From Monosiga brevicollis MX1 (taxonomy: Eukaryota; Opisthokonta; Choanoflagellata; Craspedida; Salpingoecidae), in NCBI RefSeq assembly GCF_000002865.3, contig NW_001865065.1, forward strand, positions 139,733 through 203,732: a stretch of DNA of 64,000 nt, given 5' to 3'. Both the position numbers and the translations under genes were made by a program. Under the pieces are notes generated by a model. The model had not been told where the DNA came from, searched no databases, and saw nothing but the letters and a program-made list of their open reading frames with translations. This document shows positions 58,396 through 64,000 of this stretch, piece after piece. The number at the start of each line of letters is the position of its first letter. Positions within the stretch are counted from its first letter, which is position 1.

Positions 58396-59293
58396 AAAGG
58401 TAAACGTGTGTGTGTGTGTGTGTGTGTTGGTCGACGTGCGCAGACATCAAAACGCTGACATTACAATATCAAGTCTGCCTCTTTAAAATTAATGTTTCTT
58501 CTGCGCCTGCCAAGCGGCGGCAATTTGCCAATTGCTGATGCCATTGCATTTGTTTTACACAACGAACGATTGATTACGTAGATAATCAAGCTTATGTAGA
58601 TTTGTTAATTCTCATAGAGGTATCTTGTGAGGTTTAATATTTAGATGTTGTAGATGTCGTCATCCAGTTCTGATGGCGCTTGCTTCATGTTGTTGATGTT
58701 GTTTCCGCGTTAAACGCCAGAGTCTTTGCATCTGTTGTTCATGTTTTTGAATTAAAACTATGAGCTACTGTAGATTATAACATGTAAGCAGACTTAGAAC
58801 TTGAGGTATATATTCAGGTTATTGTAGTATAGAACAATGTTTTATTCGATATAATTGAGGTTAGTGAAGCATTTGCAGGTCGGGGAGCTCTCTCTGTGCG
58901 CTCTCTCTCTCTCGCGCGCTCTCTCGCTTTCTCTGTGCGCGCTTCCACTCACGGAGCGCTGCATTTGTTTGCAAACACTGGCTCAGGCACTGAAGCTCGC
59001 CCTCGCCCTTGCTCTTGCTCTTGTTACTGGAAGAAAAAAGAACTCGGGTTCTCTTGTGGGACCAGGCTGTGACCATCGGCAGTTACCTTGGACGTGTCAA
59101 ATAGCCACTGACGCCCAGACGCCAGCTCTTTCCGTCGCCGCGATCGTTTGCAGGTCAGTGTGCGGGTTCACTTCATGTGCAACGGCTCGCACAAAGCGCC
59201 CCCGCTTCGAAAACTCGACAAAGGGTCTGCACACCATTGACACCCCTGCCTTGTTCTTGTCTGCTTCCACTTAGATCTTCACTCACTGGGAGC
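58348..59293. other. Divergent intergenic region with (GT)n and an AT-rich island
   Basis: The first ~85 bp are GT repeats touching the MALSU1 start. From about 58480 to 58860 the sequence becomes distinctly AT-rich, unlike the rest of the window. The TGTAGAT heptamer occurs at 58595, 58649 and 58769, with CGTAGAT at 58577. From 58890 it is CT-rich. No exon is recognised, although undetected 5' exons of the next gene could lie here. Confidence 0.5.
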
Positions 59294-60232
59294 ATGGCTG
59301 GCCAAATGCCTCCGGAACGGGTGTGTGTCACGCCGTGCCACGACCCGTTGTCTGTGTTTGCCCTTGCGATGCAGCCTCCTTCTCCCGTGGCCTTCCCGAC
59401 CGTCTTTGTCGTTGCCAAACGGACTCATGACCTTGATTTGGTGGGATTCGAACCCCTTGCTACTGGACCATGACAGCCCTTGTGTGCTGGCTGGATGACC
59501 AAGATTGGCATGCACAGTGGCAAATGGCAAGCACGGTGTGTACGGTTGTGCTAAACCTGCGAATTGTTGGACTGAATTGCGCCCCTTCTTAGCGGCGCAC
59601 TTGAGTACCGCACTCGCTCAGCACACCCTCATTGCGTGTCCCACGTCCAGATACTTTGTCTTGACCCCCAGTGCGCTCAGCTACTTTGCCGATGTGGGTG
59701 GAAAGTATAAAGGTGTGCCGTCCTCCATGCGTTGTCTGGTCCTCACACCAGTGCCTATGTTTTGACCCATGCTCTGACGACGTACTCCATGGTTCAAACA
59801 GGCGCCATCCCTGTCAAGGGCGTGATCAGCATCGACGGTGTCCGACCCGGTGCTCCCATCGCTCAAGAGGCCTGCACCGTGGCGGCAAAGCGTCCGGTGG
59901 GGGACCACGCCATCAAGGTACAACAGGCCATCCTCTCATTACACGCCACAACTCTATCGCCATGCTCTGAATCAGCCAGCCCGTCCCGTGCTTTCAAGAC
60001 TCATAATGTCCCGCGCCTCCCACTTTCCCCTTTTCAGATCACTGCCAAGGTAGACGGAAATTACCGCAGCTTTTATCTTGAAACGCCCAGTGACAAGGAC
60101 TTTAGCATCTGGCTCAAGACTTTGCAAGCAGTCAAGGTTCGCTTTGGCACCAGCAGACGTCTCTATCTCGCAATTCGCTGCCCTTGATGACTGTTGGCAA
60201 TTTGACGTGCAGCAACTTCTGCCTCACCTGAT

Positions 60233-60273
<41 letters not shown>

Positions 60274-63200
60274 TTTTCGATCCAGGATGGTAAAATTGGA
60301 CAGGCCGGTGGAGCACAACAGTCCAGCAAAGCTGCTCCTGCGGTAGGTGCATCATCGAGCACTTTGCAATTTCTTGTGCACTCTCAGCCCTGCTGTCAGA
60401 ACGTTATGCACCACCCTCAGCTTTTTCCTTCGTGCTTCTGGTCGCTTGCACCTGCAGGGCCCAACCCCGACACTCATTCCCAAATCAGAGCAAGCCGGTC
60501 GGCTCGATATTTCACGCCAGCCTTGGTGGAAGCCCAAGTGGACCGAAGAGCAAGCGGCACAGGTTCTGACTCAGGGTCCTGAGGGGGCCTTCTTCCTCAC
60601 TGAGACCCCCAACAAGAAGCACTGCTTCACCGTCAACTTGCAGACAGGGAACAAGGTGGTCAAATTGATCCTCGTGTTTCGTAAGCAGGACGGTCGCAAC
60701 TACTGGTGCCTAGGCTTGATGTTCTTCGAACACATCCTGGACTTTGTCATGCATTACTCTCGTCGGCCCATTAACCTCAAGGCCATCAACAAGCGCGTGA
60801 GTGTTCGTTCTTATCTACCACACTGGCGACGTCAAGCCTTTCCTCCCCTCTCCGTCTTTATCCCTTGTCTTTCTTGTCAAAAATCGCCAACGCATCGTTT
60901 CACGTGGCTGGAGTTTGCTTTCTCCTGACCTACAGATTGCGCTGAGCTTGGCCAATACCCGCGAAGCTCTGGCCAAGTTCAAAGCCGCGCAGCGCCGCAG
61001 TAGCTCCGGCACTAGCAGTCACAAGGCGTCAGTGTCCGACGATACGGAGGAGGCCCCAAAAGTGAAGCTTGGTCCAGAATTGGCTGCCATTGCCCAGTCC
61101 GTCAAAGAGATTGCCGGTCAGATAGAAAACTTGAGGACCGGTCTGGCTGAGCACGAAGCCAGCCTGTCCGACTTTGGTGAAAACATCAATTCCAGTCGAG
61201 TCTCGGCCGAGATCATCAACTCCACAGTCCTCCAAGCTTTGGAACACGCTCAGAGCCGCATCATTGATCAAGAGGAGCGCGTGGCCAACATGCAAGCACT
61301 CATAGATGCTGGCGACGTGTGTGCTCCAGACCCCATGATGGCTGACGCGGTTCGAGATCAGTTAGAGGCCGCTCGCAGTCAGGTTCAGGACGTTCAGCAA
61401 CTCTTTGATGCCAATGCCAAGGCCCTTGAGGCTGCCCTTGCTCGCGCCGAAAGCATGGTGGAGAAAGCCAACCGGGCCGTCGAACCGGCCAAGGGCATGC
61501 TGCAACCGGTCAGCTACATGCTGGAGCTTGCTGAGAAGACTCTTGCCCAGGGGGGGCACCCCGGTGATGTGAAAGCCAACTCCTCTGTCATGCTAGACCA
61601 AGCCGCCAACACCCTGGAGCAGACTGGCCAAAGTCTAGAACAGGTCCGCGCTTGCCTCGAGGCAATTGATGGTCTTATGCAGATGGATTACAACGTCAAC
61701 GAGGTCCTTGACGAGGTTGACGAGACACTGGACGACGTACTCGGTCCTGTACAGGGCGGTGAAGAGGGTGTTGATGCCCCCGTTGATGACATTTCTGCTT
61801 ATGTGCAAGACAATGCGAGCGATGCTCCCGCCCCAGAGGCCAATGAGGTCCAGGGCCAGGAGGGGCATGGGGATGCGGGTGCAGATGATGACGATGACGA
61901 TGATGACGTGATTGACATCATGTTGGGCGCGCCTTCCCGCCAACTTGACCCCAACAACGTACCAGCGGGGCAAATTGCTGACCCCACCTTGCACCAAGCC
62001 ATGACATCGCTCTCCAAGGGTGACACTTATTCATTGGACGCCGATGAAGCTGCCAATGCGCGTGAGCAGGAACAACGCAAAGCAGCTGCGGTACGTCAGG
62101 CCCCGCCTGCGGCATTTCGCTGCTATATCTCAGTCTGTGTTTTTGTGAAAGGGTGCATCGCCTCAATGTTTCGATGCGTTTTGATTTTATTTCATTTGTT
62201 TTGTTTTTTTTCTTGTTTTTTTTTGCTTTTTTCTTTGTGGCGCACTCAGACGGCCCGAGTTGAGTCTGACGAGCGGGAGGTGAGGACATGGATTGAGGAT
62301 TGCTTGCAGCGCGCTCTCGGCACCGAGCCCCTAGCCGAGACTTTGCATGATGGAGTTGTTCTTTGTGAGGTATGCGCCTGGTTTGGACCGTCAACTGCGC
62401 GAAAGTACCCGGGTATCTTTCTTTGCTCGCTCCTGGCATCGAAGTGAATTAGCACCTGTCTCTGACGCTTTGCGAGCTTGGCTAGGTTATGAATGCGTTG
62501 ATGCCAGGCGCCGTCTCCCACATGAACCGCTCCAAAATGACATTTCAACAAATGGAAAACATCGGTTTTGCCTTGTCAGCCATGGCCAACTATGGACTGC
62601 GGGATGAGTACAGCTTCCAGACGGTTGATCTGTTTGAGCAGCAGAACATGCCTGGCGTCATCAATGCCCTGGTTCATCTCAAAAGCCTGGCGAGCTCGGT
62701 AAGTCAGAGTGCACTGCGGATTTCATCATGACTGGATTGGATGTATGAGCAGAATGCTTTCTCATGCTCCTTGTATTGGCCGGTGCCATGCAAAATAAAT
62801 AAATAAATAAATCACAAATAGAAGGGATTTGTTCCTGAAACATTTGCCAGTAATACGGCCGCTGCTGCTGCTCACGTGGCGGACGAACGTGCGGCCGAGG
62901 CCGAGGCTGAGAACGTGGCACAGGCCAAGGTGGAGGCGGTCAAGGCCGCGCATGTGGCCGATGATCAAGCTGCCGAGGCTGCCGCCATGACACAAGCTGC
63001 TGCTGCTGCTCACGTGGCGGATGAGCGTGCGGCCGAGGCCGAGGCTGAGAATGTGGCACAGGCCAAGGTGGAGGCGGTCAAGGCCGCGCATGTGGCCGAT
63101 GATCAAGCTGCCGAGGCTGCCGCCATGACACAAGCTGCTGCTGCTGCTCACGTGGCGGATGAGCGTGCGGCCGAGGCCGAGGCTGAGAACGTGGCACAGG

Positions 63201-63623
63201 CCAAGGTGGAGGCGGTCAAGGCCGCGCATGTGGCCGATGAGCAAGCTGCCACAGCGCAGCCATGACACAATTGCTGCTGCTGCTCACGTGGCGATGAGCG
63301 TGCGGAAGAGGCCGATGCCTGCAGAATGTGGCACAGCAAAGGTGGAGCTCGGTCAAGGCTGCTATCATGTTTCCGATGATCAAGCTGCCGAGGCTGCCGC
63401 CATGACACAAGCTGCTGCTGCTGCTCACGTGGCGGATGAGCGTGCGGCCGAGGCCGAGGCTGAGAACGTGGCACAGGCCAAGGTGGAGGCGGTCAAGGCC
63501 GCGCATGTGGCCGATGAGCAAGCTGCCACAGCGAGCACAACGTCATCAATTGGTGATTCAGGCCGTGGCATGAGCATGTCCGGTAAAAGTCTGCCTATGC
63601 CTGCAAAGTATCGTAGCAAATAA
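59294..63623 (+). CDS. PH-SH2-coiled coil-calponin homology protein with alanine-rich repeats (5' end uncertain)
   Basis: Signalling or cytoskeletal adaptor with an unusual domain order. A candidate start gives MAGQMPPER, but its link to the PH exon is not proven. The PH domain reads RYFVLTPSALSYFADVGGKY (to 59712), AIPVKGVISIDGVRPGAP (59802-59917) and FYLETPSDKDFSIWLKTLQA (60038-60136). A linker exon is 60286-60342. An SH2-like domain follows in 60458-60796: WWKPKWTEEQAAQVLTQGPE, GAFFLTETPNKKHCFTVNLQ, NYWCLGLMFFEHILDFVMHY. The FLVR arginine is missing (FFLTE). Exon 60936-62090 encodes a long coiled coil and an Asp-rich stretch. The CH domain spans 62250-62369 and 62486-62698 (DEREVRTWIEDCLQ, MENIGFALSAMANYGLRDEY, VDLFEQQNMPGVINALVHLK). 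The last exon, from 62822, carries 46-residue repeats and ends SGKSLPMPAKYRSK. One repeat breaks the frame. Confidence 0.85.
62859..63536 (+). repeat. 138-bp (46-residue) coding tandem repeats, one copy degenerate
   Basis: Units encode HVADERAAEAEAENVAQAKV followed by EAVKAAHVADDQAAEAAAMT. The CTCACGTGG landmark falls at 62871, 63009, 63147, 63283 and 63424. The first three intervals start exactly 138 bp apart. The fourth unit (about 63262-63400) has several one-base deletions and insertions, giving spacings of 136 and 141, and introduces a stop in the running frame. The fifth unit is clean but in a different frame. The good copies are nearly identical in DNA, so the array is recently homogenised. 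Confidence 0.93.
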
Positions 63624-63807
63624 AAGCTCGGCATGGCCTCTATCATTGTTTCGTATTGTCCAGCGTCGATTGTAGTGATGGCCGGTTCAGCTTCTTTGAC
63701 AATGCTGGCTACGCATCAATTAAACTTAGTTGCACACTTGTCTCCATTCACGCAGAACACTCGTGTGCTCTGCGCAGGATGTTTGAGCTACTCGTACCCA
63801 TACTTGG

Positions 63808-63864
<57 letters not shown>

Positions 63865-64000
63865 GTGAACAGCATCCACTCCACTTTTTCTCAGAATTCA
63901 TTTATGTACTCACAGGACTCAAGACCAGGCGCCAAGCTGAGTTCTGAAGATCCGTTTTGCAACGGATTTCAGCGAGCTAGCTCTACGGCCAGCTGTACGA
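63624..64000. other. 3' flank with (AC)n(GC)n microsatellite
   Basis: Downstream of the repeat protein stop. It contains (AC)n at about 63811-63850 continuing into (GC)n to 63866. A weak AATAAA-like AAATAAAA overlaps the stop codon near 63619. Nothing else is recognised before the window ends. Confidence 0.55.

Noticed and set aside
59430-59520. tRNA-like sequence with GGGATTCGAACCCC
   Set aside because: On the minus strand it resembles a T-arm, but the T stem does not pair fully, and no matching 5' acceptor stem or anticodon arm is found.
61876-61915. Run of Asp codons (GATGACGATGACGATG) as a separate feature
   Set aside because: It lies within the coiled-coil exon of the PH-SH2-CH gene and is an ordinary acidic stretch.
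1-64000. CRISPR arrays, insertion sequences, ribosomal RNA or bacterial operons
   Set aside because: No direct repeat-spacer arrays, transposase motifs, rRNA sequence or Shine-Dalgarno-led gene runs were seen. Spliced genes throughout show that this is eukaryotic nuclear DNA.

Overview
The window looks like nuclear DNA from an intron-rich unicellular holozoan, most likely a choanoflagellate such as Monosiga brevicollis. This species call is an inference. It rests on short introns of roughly 60-200 bp in nearly every gene, a moderately high GC content, dense genes on both strands, many (GT)n/(GA)n microsatellites, and a protein set typical of animal relatives: a receptor tyrosine kinase, an SH2 protein, a GalNAc-transferase, doublecortin domains, mEAK7 and a retriever subunit. 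No prokaryotic operons, CRISPR arrays or insertion sequences were seen. Gene spans below run from start codon to stop codon and include introns. Exon edges were placed by eye from GT/AG signals and from reading-frame continuity against remembered protein families.

Layout. 0-7 kb: an Aquarius (AQR) spliceosomal helicase (+) with a 73-T homopolymer interrupting its frame and an extra C-terminal SAP motif. 7.7-18.1 kb: five minus-strand genes, namely a NEK6/7 kinase, a membrane-anchored alpha/beta hydrolase, a GHMP (galactokinase-family) sugar kinase, RNA polymerase III subunit RPC8/POLR3H, and a two-exon gene of unknown function. 18.4-21.1 kb: two spliceosomal cyclophilins, PPIL3 (+) and PPIL1 (-), arranged tail to tail. 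21.7-27.1 kb: an mEAK7 orthologue (+) converging on a receptor tyrosine kinase (-) with leucine-rich and LDL-receptor class A ectodomain segments. 28.6-33.8 kb: a secreted coiled-coil protein (+), a gap-truncated TIR-like fragment (-) and an extended short-chain dehydrogenase/reductase (+). 34.7-37.5 kb: a tandem doublecortin protein fused to a DUF924 domain. 37.5-42.6 kb: a gene-poor block of tandem and dispersed repeats with an assembly gap. 42.6-46.5 kb: a coiled-coil, polyglutamine-containing protein (-). 47.4-64 kb: an intronless GalNAc-transferase, VPS35L, a small unknown gene, a MALSU1/RsfS mitochondrial ribosome factor (-), and a PH-SH2-coiled coil-calponin homology protein with 46-residue alanine-rich repeats.

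The genes do not form one pathway, but themes recur. RNA processing and expression are served by AQR, PPIL1, PPIL3, POLR3H and MALSU1. Phosphotyrosine-style signalling is represented by the RTK and the degenerate-SH2 protein. Endolysosomal trafficking and signalling are represented by VPS35L and mEAK7. The strongest candidates for undescribed biology are three domain fusions: AQR with SAP, doublecortin with DUF924, and PH-SH2-CH with repeats.
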